From Leptolyngbya sp. NIES-3755 (GTDB lineage Bacteria > Cyanobacteriota > Cyanobacteriia > Leptolyngbyales > Leptolyngbyaceae), in assembly GCA_001548435.1 (NCBI GenBank), contig AP017308.1, positions 2,303,030-2,367,029 on the forward strand: a stretch of 64,000 nt of DNA, written 5' to 3'. The notes under the pieces were generated by a model. That model made no database searches and had not been told where the DNA came from. It was given only the letters and a program-made list of their open reading frames with translations. Shown in pieces: positions 1-9,278 of this stretch (position 1 is the stretch's first letter; every line of letters starts with the position of its first letter). The position numbers and the translations under genes are program-made.

Positions 1-1
1 T

Positions 2-577
2 GAACTCGTTCAGCAAGCAACTCAATTATCTGAGCCAGAAGCACGAAAGAAAATTCATTGCTCTAGCTTTTTTGGATCTAAACGTGGACTGCTCAACGTG
101 CAAAACCAAGCCGTATTTAAGCAACATTTAATTCAGGATCAGGAGATTGCTTGGATTAATGAAAAATCTTGGTGGTGTGATGCGGACTTATTTAGCTATC
201 TCACATTTCGGTCTGGTCTTCCCACGTTCAATTTCACGCTTAGCCCTGATGGACAAGATCGAACTGGAAACTGTGCGGATGGCGATCCCTTTGTTGTGCG
301 GGATCAGGTGTTGTACAACCAAGATGGATTAAAGCCGATTCACCGACTGCACTACATGGGGTATTCGTCGATCGAGTTTACGCGCCTGTCCCAAGGAGAA
401 GCCGTACAACTTCCACATGAAGAAGTTTTTCTACACTACCGTTTCCTCAAAAATCCCGCTGAAAAACCGCGATCGCTAAAGCCGCCTAGCCCGGTGGTAA
501 AGTTCAATCGTTTCATCGGTAAAGCGGCAAATAAAGCGAGTACAACCCTTGAGAATTTTGTCGGTCAGCGGAACTAG
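2..577 (+). CDS. C-terminal part of an unidentified cyanobacterial protein, possibly sugar-transferase-like (5' end outside window)
   Basis: The frame is open from base 2 to the TAG at 577, so the start lies upstream of the window; a GTG at 98 is in frame but need not be the start. The visible 191 residues are rich in Trp, Tyr and His (for example WINEKSWWCDAD and HRLHYMGYSS) and end in a Pro/Lys-rich tail. The DAD motif, the late His/Tyr stretch and the downstream glycosyltransferases suggest a nucleotide-sugar transferase-like fold, similar to a cyanobacteria-specific family I only half remember (Npun_R2821 type). No signal peptide or membrane segment is visible in this part. Being a coding region is well supported; the function is a guess from context. 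Confidence 0.6.
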   Translation, partial: ELVQQATQLSEPEARKKIHCSSFFGSKRGLLNVQNQAVFKQHLIQDQEIAWINEKSWWCDADLFSYLTFRSGLPTFNFTLSPDGQDRTGNCADGDPFVVRDQVLYNQDGLKPIHRLHYMGYSSIEFTRLSQGEAVQLPHEEVFLHYRFLKNPAEKPRSLKPPSPVVKFNRFIGKAANKASTTLENFVGQRN

Positions 578-621
578 AATGCTCTAAAAGCGCGTTGAGT
601 GCCTTGTTTGAGATCAATCTG

Positions 622-652
622 TTGCCCGTTCTGAGCATATCGGAGCGGGCAA
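622..652. terminator. Inverted repeat between convergent genes
   Basis: TTGCCCG at 622-628 pairs with CGGGCAA at 646-652 in the gap between the convergent genes ending at 577 and 664. There is no long T-run, so termination is inferred from position and symmetry. Confidence 0.45.
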
Positions 653-663
653 ACATTTCACTG

Positions 664-1530
664 CTAATTTGCAATCTTAGGCTTCAAACCGCCCTTCCGA
701 ACATAAGTCCAAACATAGCGACCTGCTGAAAATGCTTGTTTAGAATTCTGCGGCAACGTTGGGAGAGCATTCGACCAAGGAGATTGTTTCAAATACTTCC
801 AATAAATCGCTTTATCAGGGTTCAGACACCAAATTTGCCAGGGCTTAAGCGAACCCACAAAATGCACGATCGCTGCATCTTCACCCAACTGCGATCGCTC
901 TGTCGATAAGTCCACCAGCGAATTCCATTTCTCTGGCAACTGCAAGAAGTGACCATCAATAATCTTGTTCAACGCATCCTGATCGACAAAGCGAATCATC
1001 TCAGGATGGTCATTCACAAATTGCATTGCTTTCGTGGGAATTTGATCCCGTCGCCACGCTGCTAGATTGATCAACATCACACCTGAATTGAAGTAGTAAT
1101 CATTTTGCAACTCCAGGCGCTTTTTATTCGTGACCACTCGATGACCCCAAGCCGCGATCGGATAATCTGAAATGTCTAGGTTCGATAGTTCGGCAAGTGA
1201 ACTCCTCACGACTAAATCGGAATCCAAGTAGAGAATTCGATCGAGATCTTTTGGTAGAACTTCGGCAGCCATCAAGCGGAAATAAGCCGCGATCGAGAAA
1301 TGAGCCGACAGTTTAAAACTGCTAAATTGCTTGCCATCAATCTCATAAATACAAAATTCAACCGCATGATTCTTCTTCAGCAAATCGAGTTTGGGTTGTA
1401 GCGATTGACTCGCTCGATCGGTAATGATGTGAACTTTAGAAACTTGCCCCGGATTGTTGATCAACAGTGAGGTTACTGCCACACCAAAATGCTGTTCATA
1501 GCGGGTATCAAAGCAAAATAAGACTTCCAT
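664..1530 (-). CDS. Glycosyltransferase family 8 (LgtC/GATL-like)
   Basis: A 288-residue retaining glycosyltransferase expected to move a hexose from a nucleotide sugar to a surface glycan on the cytoplasmic side of the membrane. The metal-binding DXD motif is DSD at about residues 103-105 (context ILYLDSDLVV). Other GT8 signatures follow in order: YFNSGVMLINL near 146, FVDQDALN near 181, and HFVG near 224 with KPW close behind. It starts at ATG with MEVLFCFDTRYE, typical of the GT8 N-terminus. It has no signal peptide or membrane helix. The neighbouring O-antigen ligase-like protein and the GT39 and GT2 enzymes suggest a shared exopolysaccharide or lipopolysaccharide task. The donor and acceptor cannot be read from sequence. 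Confidence 0.88.
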   Translation of the reverse strand: MEVLFCFDTRYEQHFGVAVTSLLINNPGQVSKVHIITDRASQSLQPKLDLLKKNHAVEFCIYEIDGKQFSSFKLSAHFSIAAYFRLMAAEVLPKDLDRILYLDSDLVVRSSLAELSNLDISDYPIAAWGHRVVTNKKRLELQNDYYFNSGVMLINLAAWRRDQIPTKAMQFVNDHPEMIRFVDQDALNKIIDGHFLQLPEKWNSLVDLSTERSQLGEDAAIVHFVGSLKPWQIWCLNPDKAIYWKYLKQSPWSNALPTLPQNSKQAFSAGRYVWTYVRKGGLKPKIAN

Positions 1531-1580
1531 GAGAAACTCTTGAGAAATTTGCTCCTAGTGTGCCCAAGCGCGATCGAGCC

Positions 1581-3176
1581 TTATTTGCGCTTTTTCTTCT
1601 TTTTCTTCGGATCTTCAACGGGGAGCGGCTCTAATCGATCGAGTTCCGGTAACCTCAACGCTACTCCAGCAAAAAACCAGTAATACACCGCAACTGGGTC
1701 AACATCCAACGGATAGTAGTAAGTGTTGTAGCTAATGCACAGAACAAACGTCCAGAAAACGGCTCCATAGCCTCGGATGTTCTTATCTTTGATGCCTCGA
1801 AACGCTCTAAAACAAGCGACCGTTAAACTCGTAACCAAGACAAGAAACAGAATCGTCCCAATCGGTCCAATTTCATACATGACCTTGGGATAGTAGGTCT
1901 CAATCAGTCTCGTATCCCCCAATGCCCGTGCAGAGTTCGTCGCTCGTCCTAATCCTTTTCCTAATAGACTCGCGCTAGATGCCACCATTTCAAACTGTTC
2001 GTGGATAAACGCATCGGGGGGTGAAGCATTCCAACGACCGATCGCACTATCGAGTCGTTCTTGAACCACGGCTGGATTTGATGCCATCGCAACCACGATC
2101 GCGCCCGCTAACCCAACCCCGATCGGAATAAATCGCTTCAAATTTGCGATCTGCCCAGTCGTGAATAACTGAATCGCGATCATGGTGGGAACGAGCATCA
2201 AGGCAATCCGCTGTCCACAAATCACCGCCATGATAATCGTCATCACCATGCCAATGCCGCCGATGATTTTCCAGATCAAATTTCGATCGAAGAACGTTAC
2301 CGCAAATGTCGTAAATGCGCTGGTAATCAAGTACCATCCCCACTGCCACGGAGCCACAAACGTTCCGGGTAGTCGAATTACGCCTTGTTCTGGAGTGTAG
2401 AGGAGTGCTCCACCCACAAAGCACCGCGCATCTAGGGAAGCTCTGAATAATTCCGCGCCTTCGCCAACCGTTCCTTTACACCGCCCTGTTTTCAGCATCA
2501 TGTACTGCACAAACGCCAATCCACAGCAGATGATCACGACCACAACGGTAATTCGCATCAAATTGTAGACATCCTGCTTTCGCTTCATTAAATAGTAGGC
2601 GCAGGGAATCAGCGGTGCATACCCCAGCAGCACTTTCAAGCCCAAAATTCCCATGAAAAACGGCTTTTCAGAAGGACTGCCTGTAAACTGTTGTGCTCCA
2701 TTGACAAACAGCAACACTAGAACACAATACGCCAGCAGCAATAAAAGCGGCGTTTTGCTCGACTTCGGGATCATCATCGAGAACTTGTGCTGCTTACAGT
2801 ACTGATAAATCGCGATTAAGGCAGGAACGTACATGCCATCTTTCGCCAACTGCATCAGCGGATTGTTCCCGACGGTTGCATAAGTGATCGTGCCCCCGAA
2901 CGGCATATAAATCAGAAAGGCATGAAGGGCGTACCACGGAAATTTGAAGGACAGCATCAGTGTGAGAACACCAACAAATCCGCCGCCGCCCCCTTTAATT
3001 CCGCCGATCGCAAAGAGCGCCATTCCCACCACGATCGAGATCAAAGTCGCCATTGAGATAAAACTGATCGCTGCTTTGCGGGCTTGAATCGATTTGCGCT
3101 TTTCCGCTAACCGCTCTTTCAAGCTCAATGTGGAATCAGTCTCGATCGAAGATTTTCCTTTCCGCTTTTTTGCCAT
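1581..3176 (-). CDS. O-antigen ligase / Wzy polymerase-like multi-pass membrane protein
   Basis: A 531-residue integral membrane protein. The first 45 residues are basic and cytoplasmic, about ten or more hydrophobic helices follow, and the C-terminus is a run of lysines (KKKKKKRK). The layout, with a large central loop carrying two Cys (GRCKGTVGEG, DARCFVGG) and a late G-I-G-R/A-T-N-S-A-R-A region, fits the WaaL/Wzy family that joins polysaccharide to its acceptor or polymerises repeat units in the periplasm. The gene lies 50 bp upstream of the GT8 gene on the same strand, so the two are probably co-transcribed. The family shows little primary conservation, so ligase versus polymerase cannot be decided. 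Confidence 0.75.
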   Translation of the reverse strand: MAKKRKGKSSIETDSTLSLKERLAEKRKSIQARKAAISFISMATLISIVVGMALFAIGGIKGGGGGFVGVLTLMLSFKFPWYALHAFLIYMPFGGTITYATVGNNPLMQLAKDGMYVPALIAIYQYCKQHKFSMMIPKSSKTPLLLLLAYCVLVLLFVNGAQQFTGSPSEKPFFMGILGLKVLLGYAPLIPCAYYLMKRKQDVYNLMRITVVVVIICCGLAFVQYMMLKTGRCKGTVGEGAELFRASLDARCFVGGALLYTPEQGVIRLPGTFVAPWQWGWYLITSAFTTFAVTFFDRNLIWKIIGGIGMVMTIIMAVICGQRIALMLVPTMIAIQLFTTGQIANLKRFIPIGVGLAGAIVVAMASNPAVVQERLDSAIGRWNASPPDAFIHEQFEMVASSASLLGKGLGRATNSARALGDTRLIETYYPKVMYEIGPIGTILFLVLVTSLTVACFRAFRGIKDKNIRGYGAVFWTFVLCISYNTYYYPLDVDPVAVYYWFFAGVALRLPELDRLEPLPVEDPKKKKKKRK

Positions 3177-3279
3177 CTGAGCCGGACAACCTGAGTACCG
3201 TTGTCAAAATAAGCACTTGGATCATAGCCGAGAACCCTCGATCGGGAAGACTAATTGCAGCCCTGCATCGACTCGAACT

Positions 3280-4899
3280 ATGATTCATTCCAATGCTCTG
3301 CTCTACTGGCGGAAAAAGTTATCGTTAGAATTGCTACTTGGTTGTGCGATCGTCATCGGACTCTGTTTCCGCCTCTTCAATCTCGGAACTCGCGAATTCT
3401 GGTACGACGAAGTCTTGTCGCTCTTGCTCTCTACAGGTCAAAGACCGAAGTACTCGCTCCCCGACAGCACGATCGCGCTTTCTCAGATCACAACCCTCTT
3501 ATCTGTGCCATCAGAAGGGTCAATTCCTGACTTTCTAAAAACGCTACAAGGTTTAGTTCGAGGTCTCTACAGCGGAGAACCCCATCCCCCCATCTTTTTC
3601 TTTACTCACCACGTTTGGTTGCGCCTGTTTGGAAATAGCGAAATCGCGATGCGAAGTTTACCCCTGCTCTGGAGTGTGGGCGCGATCGCAGCCGCTTATG
3701 GATTAGGACGGAAACTAATCGATCGACGGGGCGGATTAATTTTTGCAGCACTCTTAGCGACGAATCCTCTGTATTTATTCCACTCGCTAAATGTCCGAAT
3801 GTATACACCGCTCGTATTGTGGGCAATTCTCAGCGTTTGGGCACTGCTTGAAATCATCGATCGACCGCGTTGGAAATGGCAAATTGCGTTCATTGTGTCG
3901 ATCGTAGGTGGCTTATTAACGTTTTATCTATTCGCCTACTGGGTTGTTGTTCTCGCGGCGTTGATCCTTGTATTAGATCGCAAACATTGGATTCAGCATG
4001 GTATGAGAATGTCGATCGCTGGATTGCTCACAATTCCCTGGGCAATTTCTGGCACGTTAAAACAATTGCGAAATGCTGACCTCGATCGATTTGGGGTGCG
4101 AGAAGGCAACCCTGTCTTTTTACATCTGCAAGATCTCTTCCAAACGGTAGGGACGCATTTGATTGTTGGCGATTGGGCAACCAGTTTAACGCCGGGGATC
4201 ATCGCACTCATCGGGCTGTTCACCAGTATCGGACTTGGACTAGCTGCAATCTACCTTTGGAAGTCTGGTCAAAAAAGGCGCTTGACGATAGCGTTGGGGA
4301 TGAGTATATTGCCCCTGCTCCTAGCATTTTGCGTCGATGTTCTCACACGAAAATACACGTTGGGATTTGGATGGGGTCGAGCGCTGATCTTTGTGCTGCC
4401 AGGATGTTTATTGCTGATGACGATCGCAATTCGACAACTCAAGGCGACTCAAGGCTTCGTAGCTCTCATGCTACTGTTGCTGTATCTCGCGATCGACATT
4501 GGGGATTTGACTTTGAGACCGCGATCGATGTTTCATCAAGTGGCGGAAATGGTTCAACTCGACTCGACTCCGGTACTGATTGCAATGGATTCCAAGGCTT
4601 GGGGACACGTCAATCGTCTGGCGTACTACATCCCATCGACTAGCCGTGTGGATTTGTTAGCTCAGCCTGCCAGTCAACTCGCAACCCATCTCAAAGCCGC
4701 ACTGGATCAATCCAAGTATCGTCGGGTCATTTGGCTTGAAAGTGCTGCTCCGGTTTGGTCTGCGCCTGCTACCGCGATCGAACACCAGCAAATTCAGCAA
4801 GTTTTAGAGGAACGATTCTCGATCTCCAAGACTCAATCTCTCCAGGGAACTATGAGCCTGGATGAGTTTCAACTTAACCTGTATCAAGCTGCCCAATAA
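3280..4899 (+). CDS. ArnT/PMT-type glycosyltransferase (GT39-like), multi-pass membrane protein
   Basis: 539 residues from the ATG at 3280; a TTG 63 bases upstream is in frame but gives a polar extension without family character. A first membrane helix near residue 20 is followed by the hallmark FWYDEVLS motif, whose acidic pair sits in the first periplasmic loop of GT39 enzymes and is catalytic in relatives. Around ten hydrophobic helices follow, then a soluble C-terminal part of about 130 residues. These enzymes use polyprenyl-phosphate sugars as donors. The next gene, a polyprenyl-phosphate GT2, could supply that donor, which supports a two-step pathway (inference). It is transcribed divergently from the O-antigen ligase-like gene. 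Confidence 0.8.
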   Translation: MIHSNALLYWRKKLSLELLLGCAIVIGLCFRLFNLGTREFWYDEVLSLLLSTGQRPKYSLPDSTIALSQITTLLSVPSEGSIPDFLKTLQGLVRGLYSGEPHPPIFFFTHHVWLRLFGNSEIAMRSLPLLWSVGAIAAAYGLGRKLIDRRGGLIFAALLATNPLYLFHSLNVRMYTPLVLWAILSVWALLEIIDRPRWKWQIAFIVSIVGGLLTFYLFAYWVVVLAALILVLDRKHWIQHGMRMSIAGLLTIPWAISGTLKQLRNADLDRFGVREGNPVFLHLQDLFQTVGTHLIVGDWATSLTPGIIALIGLFTSIGLGLAAIYLWKSGQKRRLTIALGMSILPLLLAFCVDVLTRKYTLGFGWGRALIFVLPGCLLLMTIAIRQLKATQGFVALMLLLLYLAIDIGDLTLRPRSMFHQVAEMVQLDSTPVLIAMDSKAWGHVNRLAYYIPSTSRVDLLAQPASQLATHLKAALDQSKYRRVIWLESAAPVWSAPATAIEHQQIQQVLEERFSISKTQSLQGTMSLDEFQLNLYQAAQ

Positions 4900-4926
4900 T
4901 CTCTGTCGTCTTACTCAAATTGTCGC

Positions 4927-6156
4927 ATGATTGTCCCTCCTTCCCTGCTTCCGCCCCCCTCTGGTGCATTAAGAATTCCATACGGTTCCGAGCTTGAGAG
5001 AGTCACTAAGCCTGTTTACTTCTCGCTCGTGGTTCCGACTTACAACGAGGGGCGAAATGTCGAACAGGTGGTGCGCGTTTTATCCAGCCTGCTCGATCAT
5101 GCGCTACCAGACGATTATGAGTTGATTATTGTCGATGATAATAGTCCCGATCGTACTTGGGAAGTCGCGCAGCAGATGACGGTAGAGTATCCGAATTTGC
5201 GGGTAATGCGGCGACAGGATGAACGGGGACTGTCAACGGCTGTGATCCGAGGATGGCAAGCCGCTCGTGGCGAAGTTTTAGGAGTGATTGACGGAGACTT
5301 ACAGCACCCGCCAGAAGTTTTGCTTAAACTCCTTCAAGCAGTGAAGAATGGTGCAGATTTAGCAGTCGCGAGTCGTCACGTTGAGGGCGGCGGTACAAGC
5401 GATTGGGGATTTATTCGTCGATTTCTGTCCCGTGGAGCGCAATTGCTCGGACTCGTGATCTTACCGACCGTGGTGGGGCGCGTCTCTGATCCGATGAGTG
5501 GCTACTTTATGGTGAGACGAAACGCGATCGCGGATTGTCTCATGAGTCCGCTGGGCTACAAGATTCTGCTCGAAGTGCTGGGTCGGGGTCGCGTCGATCG
5601 AGTGACTGAAGTGGGCTATGTCTTCCAAGAGCGTCAAGAAGGCGAAAGTAAAGTCACTTGGAAGCAGTACATTGAATACTTGATGCACCTTGGAAAACTG
5701 CGATCGCGGGGACGAATCAGCCGACTGCGAGAAAAATTCCAGTTGGGACGCTTCTTACGATTCGGTTTGGTCGGACTCAGTGGCGTATTCGTGGATATGC
5801 TCGTACTGTACCTCTTGAGCGATCCCACAATGCTCGCTTGGAATTTGACTCGGAGTAAAATCATCGCGTCGGAATTAGCGATCGTCAATAATTTCCTCTG
5901 GAATGACCTTTGGACGTTTGGTGACATTTCCCGCAGTCAACGGGGCAATCGTACTCGATTCAAGCGGTTTCTCAAGTTCAATCTCATTTGCTTGATGGGT
6001 TTGATTCTGAACGTCTTGATCTTGAATCTGCTGTACAACGCCTTCGGAATCAATCGCTATGTCGCGAATCTGATTGCGATCGTGCTGGTCACGTTCTGGA
6101 ACTTCTGGATCAATCTCAAACTGAGTTGGCGTGTGACCGACGTGCGACGGAAATAA
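4927..6156 (+). CDS. Dolichol/polyprenyl-phosphate glycosyltransferase GT2 fused to a GtrA domain
   Basis: A 409-residue two-domain protein. Residues about 30-265 are a GT2 domain with SLVVPTYNEG, DDNSPDRT and GDLQHPP (the DXD equivalent), as in dolichyl-phosphate mannose synthases. Residues about 275-405 form a four-helix GtrA module (RFLRFGLVGLSGVFVDM at its start), thought to anchor the enzyme or help flip the lipid-linked sugar. The gene starts 27 bp after the GT39 gene, so an operon is very likely: this enzyme would charge the lipid carrier and GT39 would use it. The fusion is known in cyanobacteria and archaea. The sugar specificity is unknown. Confidence 0.9.
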   Translation: MIVPPSLLPPPSGALRIPYGSELERVTKPVYFSLVVPTYNEGRNVEQVVRVLSSLLDHALPDDYELIIVDDNSPDRTWEVAQQMTVEYPNLRVMRRQDERGLSTAVIRGWQAARGEVLGVIDGDLQHPPEVLLKLLQAVKNGADLAVASRHVEGGGTSDWGFIRRFLSRGAQLLGLVILPTVVGRVSDPMSGYFMVRRNAIADCLMSPLGYKILLEVLGRGRVDRVTEVGYVFQERQEGESKVTWKQYIEYLMHLGKLRSRGRISRLREKFQLGRFLRFGLVGLSGVFVDMLVLYLLSDPTMLAWNLTRSKIIASELAIVNNFLWNDLWTFGDISRSQRGNRTRFKRFLKFNLICLMGLILNVLILNLLYNAFGINRYVANLIAIVLVTFWNFWINLKLSWRVTDVRRK

Positions 6157-6171
6157 TTTCTGAGAATAAGC

Positions 6172-6212
6172 CTGGCGAATAAATTTGCAGTTGTACAAAT
6201 TCTATTCGCCAG
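6172..6212. terminator. Perfect 10-bp inverted repeat, likely bidirectional terminator
   Basis: CTGGCGAATA at 6172-6181 is repeated inverted at 6203-6212, between the convergent GT2-GtrA gene and hisD. The arms pair perfectly and are followed by GCAAAAGTTTT on the plus strand. Confidence 0.65.
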
Positions 6213-6224
6213 CAAAAGTTTTAC

Positions 6225-7535
6225 CTACGACTCGCCTTCTAAATCGTTCATCCGAACTCGCACAGAATTGGCGTGTGAATGTAGCCCTTCTGCGGTCGCA
6301 AGGGTGTCAACGGCACTCGCGACTTTCTGAAGTGCGATCGGCGAATATTGAATCAAGCTAGAGTGCTTCAAGAACGTCTCGACTCCAAGCGGTGAAGCAT
6401 ATCGAGCCGATCCAGAAGTTGGAAGCGTGTGATTCGGTCCCGCAAGATAATCCCCCACCGCTTCAGGAGTCGAATCACCTAAGAAGATCGCGCCTGCGTG
6501 TCGAATGTTTTGCAGCAATTCCCACGGATCAGCCACTTCGAGTTCTAAGTGTTCGGGAGCGAATTCATTGGAAAGTTCTGCTGCTGCTTCTAAAGATTCA
6601 ACGACGATCACAATGCCGTAATGTGCGATCGCTTTCTCGGTCAAAATCCGACGCGGATGATCAATCAACTGTTGTTCAACCTCGTCCACGACTTTCCGCG
6701 CCAAAATTGGATCGGTTGTGATCAGAATCGAAGCCGCCATCGCATCATGTTCCGCTTGAGCCAGCATATCCGCCGCCACATGAGTCGGATGTGCCGTATG
6801 ATCCGCGATCACTAAAACTTCTGAAGGTCCCGCCAGCGAATCAATTCCAACCGTTCCATACACAAGTTTTTTCGCCAACGTGACATAAATATTGCCAGGT
6901 CCCGTGATCACATCGACTTTCGGAATCGTTTCAGTTCCATAAGCCAATGCGCCAACCGCTTGCGCTCCTCCAACCCGATAAATCTCAGTCACGCCTGCTT
7001 CTTGAGCCGCAACCAGAACCGCCGGATTAATCGCTTTATCTTTTCCGGGCGGTGTCACCATCACGACTCTTGGCACTTGAGCCACGATCGCAGGAACCGC
7101 ATTCATCAGAACTGTACTCGGATAGCAAGCTTTTCCACCTGGAACGTACAAACCCGCACGATCGACAGGCGTATACCGTTTTCCCAGCACGACCTCATCA
7201 TCGCCAAAATGTACCCAACTCTTTGGGACACGCTGACGGTGAAATGCCTCAATCTGCTGACGCGCTAGACGAATTGCGGAAAGGAGTTCGCCAGAAACTT
7301 GGTGGTACGCATCTTCAAGTTCACGCGCACTCACTTTTAATTCTTCAGGCGTTAATTCTTGTTGATCAAACTCTAGCGTGTACGCCAATAACGCTCGATC
7401 GCCTTGTCGTTTAACAGCTTGCAGTACCTCCCGGACTGTCGCTTCTTTATGAACAACTTGATCGTCATGAGTGCGATCGCAAATTCGTCGCAGTTCAGAT
7501 CTTGCCTCAGCCCACTGAGTGATAATTCGCAGCAT
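6225..7535 (-). CDS. hisD: Histidinol dehydrogenase
   Basis: A 436-residue zinc enzyme that oxidises L-histidinol to L-histidine in two NAD-dependent steps, the end of histidine synthesis. Visible family blocks include YVPGGKACYPSTVLMN near 131, VGGAQAVGALAYGT near 187, ITGPGNIYV near 210, the GPSEVLV loop, AQAEHDAMA with Gln/His zinc ligands, and NEFAPEHLEL plus PNHTLPTSG with the catalytic and zinc-binding His/Glu towards the C-terminus. Length is normal and the ATG start gives a standard N-terminus. No other his gene lies nearby, as is usual in cyanobacteria where his genes are scattered. It is divergent from rpsT. Confidence 0.97.
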   Translation of the reverse strand: MLRIITQWAEARSELRRICDRTHDDQVVHKEATVREVLQAVKRQGDRALLAYTLEFDQQELTPEELKVSARELEDAYHQVSGELLSAIRLARQQIEAFHRQRVPKSWVHFGDDEVVLGKRYTPVDRAGLYVPGGKACYPSTVLMNAVPAIVAQVPRVVMVTPPGKDKAINPAVLVAAQEAGVTEIYRVGGAQAVGALAYGTETIPKVDVITGPGNIYVTLAKKLVYGTVGIDSLAGPSEVLVIADHTAHPTHVAADMLAQAEHDAMAASILITTDPILARKVVDEVEQQLIDHPRRILTEKAIAHYGIVIVVESLEAAAELSNEFAPEHLELEVADPWELLQNIRHAGAIFLGDSTPEAVGDYLAGPNHTLPTSGSARYASPLGVETFLKHSSLIQYSPIALQKVASAVDTLATAEGLHSHANSVRVRMNDLEGES

Positions 7536-7644
7536 GGAGTTAGAAGTGTCAGTCGTAAAAGAACCCGTCCGAGATGATGCAGGGTTTGAATGATTCTAAC
7601 GATCTCGCGCCTAAATTGGGGAGCTTCGTCTCGTCTTTATTTAG

Positions 7645-8046
<402 letters not shown>

Positions 8047-8850
8047 ATGCAACTGATCGATACTCACGTTCATATCAATTTCGACGCATTTGAGCCTGAC
8101 TTGGATGCGATCGCTGCGCGTTGGCGTGAGGCAGGGGTGGTTCGTCTTGTTCACTCCTGTGTTGAGCCATCAGAATTCGATGAGATTCGAGCGTTAGCCG
8201 ATCGATTTCCTGAACTCTTTTTTGCGGTGGGACTCCACCCGTTAGATGTTAAGGAAAAATGGTCGGATCGCTCAGTTTCGGAGATTCTGACTCTCGCGCA
8301 ATCGGACCCACGAGTGGTTGCGATCGGGGAAATGGGCTTGGATTTTTTCAAAGCAGAGAATCGAGAACAGCAAATCGAAGCATTTCGGGCGCAGTTAGCG
8401 ATCGCGAAACAATTAGATTTGCCTGTGATCATTCACTGTCGCGATGCCGCTGAAACAATGGGACAAGTGTTGAGGCAGTTTTGCCAGGAACACGGACAAG
8501 TCAAAGGCGTGATGCACTGCTGGGGCGGGACTCCTGAAGAAACTCGATGGTTTCTTGATTTAGGGTTTTACATCAGCTTTAGTGGAACGGTGACGTTTAA
8601 GAATGCGAAGCAAATTCACGAATCGGCGCGAATTGTGCCTAGCGATCGTATCTTGATCGAAACCGATTGCCCGTTTCTTGCTCCCGTTCCAAAGCGTGGT
8701 GAACGACGGAATGAGCCTTCATACGTTCAGTACGTGGCGCGTCAGGTGGCAGCTTTACGGGAAATTCCCCTAGAGCAATTGGCAGCCCAAACCACTCAAA
8801 ACGCTTGTCAACTTTTCGGTCTAACGGTTCCTGAACTTGCGTCAGTGTGA
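8047..8850 (+). CDS. tatD: TatD-family metal-dependent DNase
   Basis: A 267-residue TIM-barrel hydrolase. All metal-ligand motifs are present in order: DTHVHIN (residues 4-10), [14 protein letters not shown] with the bridging Glu, IHCRDA, MHCWGG and ETDCPFLAP with the final Asp. TatD proteins are 3'-5' exonucleases linked to DNA repair and D-aminoacyl-tRNA editing relatives. The ATG follows the rpsT stop with no gap. The order rpsT-tatD-rpoB-rpoC1-rpoC2 is a conserved cyanobacterial arrangement, which strengthens the call. Length is normal for the family. Confidence 0.95.
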   Translation: MQLIDTHVHINFDAFEPDLDAIAARWREAGVVRLVHSCVEPSEFDEIRALADRFPELFFAVGLHPLDVKEKWSDRSVSEILTLAQSDPRVVAIGEMGLDFFKAENREQQIEAFRAQLAIAKQLDLPVIIHCRDAAETMGQVLRQFCQEHGQVKGVMHCWGGTPEETRWFLDLGFYISFSGTVTFKNAKQIHESARIVPSDRILIETDCPFLAPVPKRGERRNEPSYVQYVARQVAALREIPLEQLAAQTTQNACQLFGLTVPELASV

Positions 8851-8868
8851 TCCTTAAAAATCTTGTTC

Positions 8869-8903
8869 CCTCTCCCTGGGGAGAGGGCTAGGGTGAGGGC
8901 AAA
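8869..8903. repeat. Dispersed CCCTCTCCC-TGGGG inverted-repeat element
   Basis: A GC-rich palindrome, CCCTCTCC-CTGG-GGAGAGGG followed by CTAGGGTGAGGGC, stands 18 bases after the tatD stop. Related copies occur at 23394-23482. It could act as the tatD terminator. The 8851-9278 gap holds this element, the rpoB promoter and otherwise no recognisable gene. Confidence 0.7.
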
Positions 8904-9209
8904 TCCGACTCTCGAAAATTCTCTCAAATCGATCACACAAATTTGCGGGATCGTCAAGACACAAAATGAAAAACTTGCGCCATAATGAGAGGAGTGCGAA
9001 AATTACTAGGCTAAATTTTGACCACTCTTGACCTGTTGACTCCTCAACCTCTCTTTTGAGAAGTTGACCCCAAAACGAATCAAGGCTTCGCGGCTCACCT
9101 TTTTCGTTCCAACCCTCAGAAACCTTGGAGGCTCAACTGGCTACTATCCCGTCCACTTAACTGAATATTCCGCCGTTTTGGGATTCTTAAGAAGCCCAAA
9201 CTTTTTGCA

Positions 9210-9238
9210 TTGACATATTTTTGCAATTACCGTAAAAT
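9210..9238 (+). promoter_or_regulatory. Sigma70-type promoter of the rpoB operon
   Basis: TTGACA at 9210-9215 and TAAAAT at 9233-9238 are separated by exactly 17 bases, placing transcription start near 9245 and leaving a short leader before the rpoB ATG at 9279. This is a near-consensus housekeeping promoter, so rpoB can be transcribed separately from rpsT-tatD. Confidence 0.75.
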
Positions 9239-9278
9239 CTGGGATTCGCGATCGCCCGCGACCCTTCAGAGGAGACGC

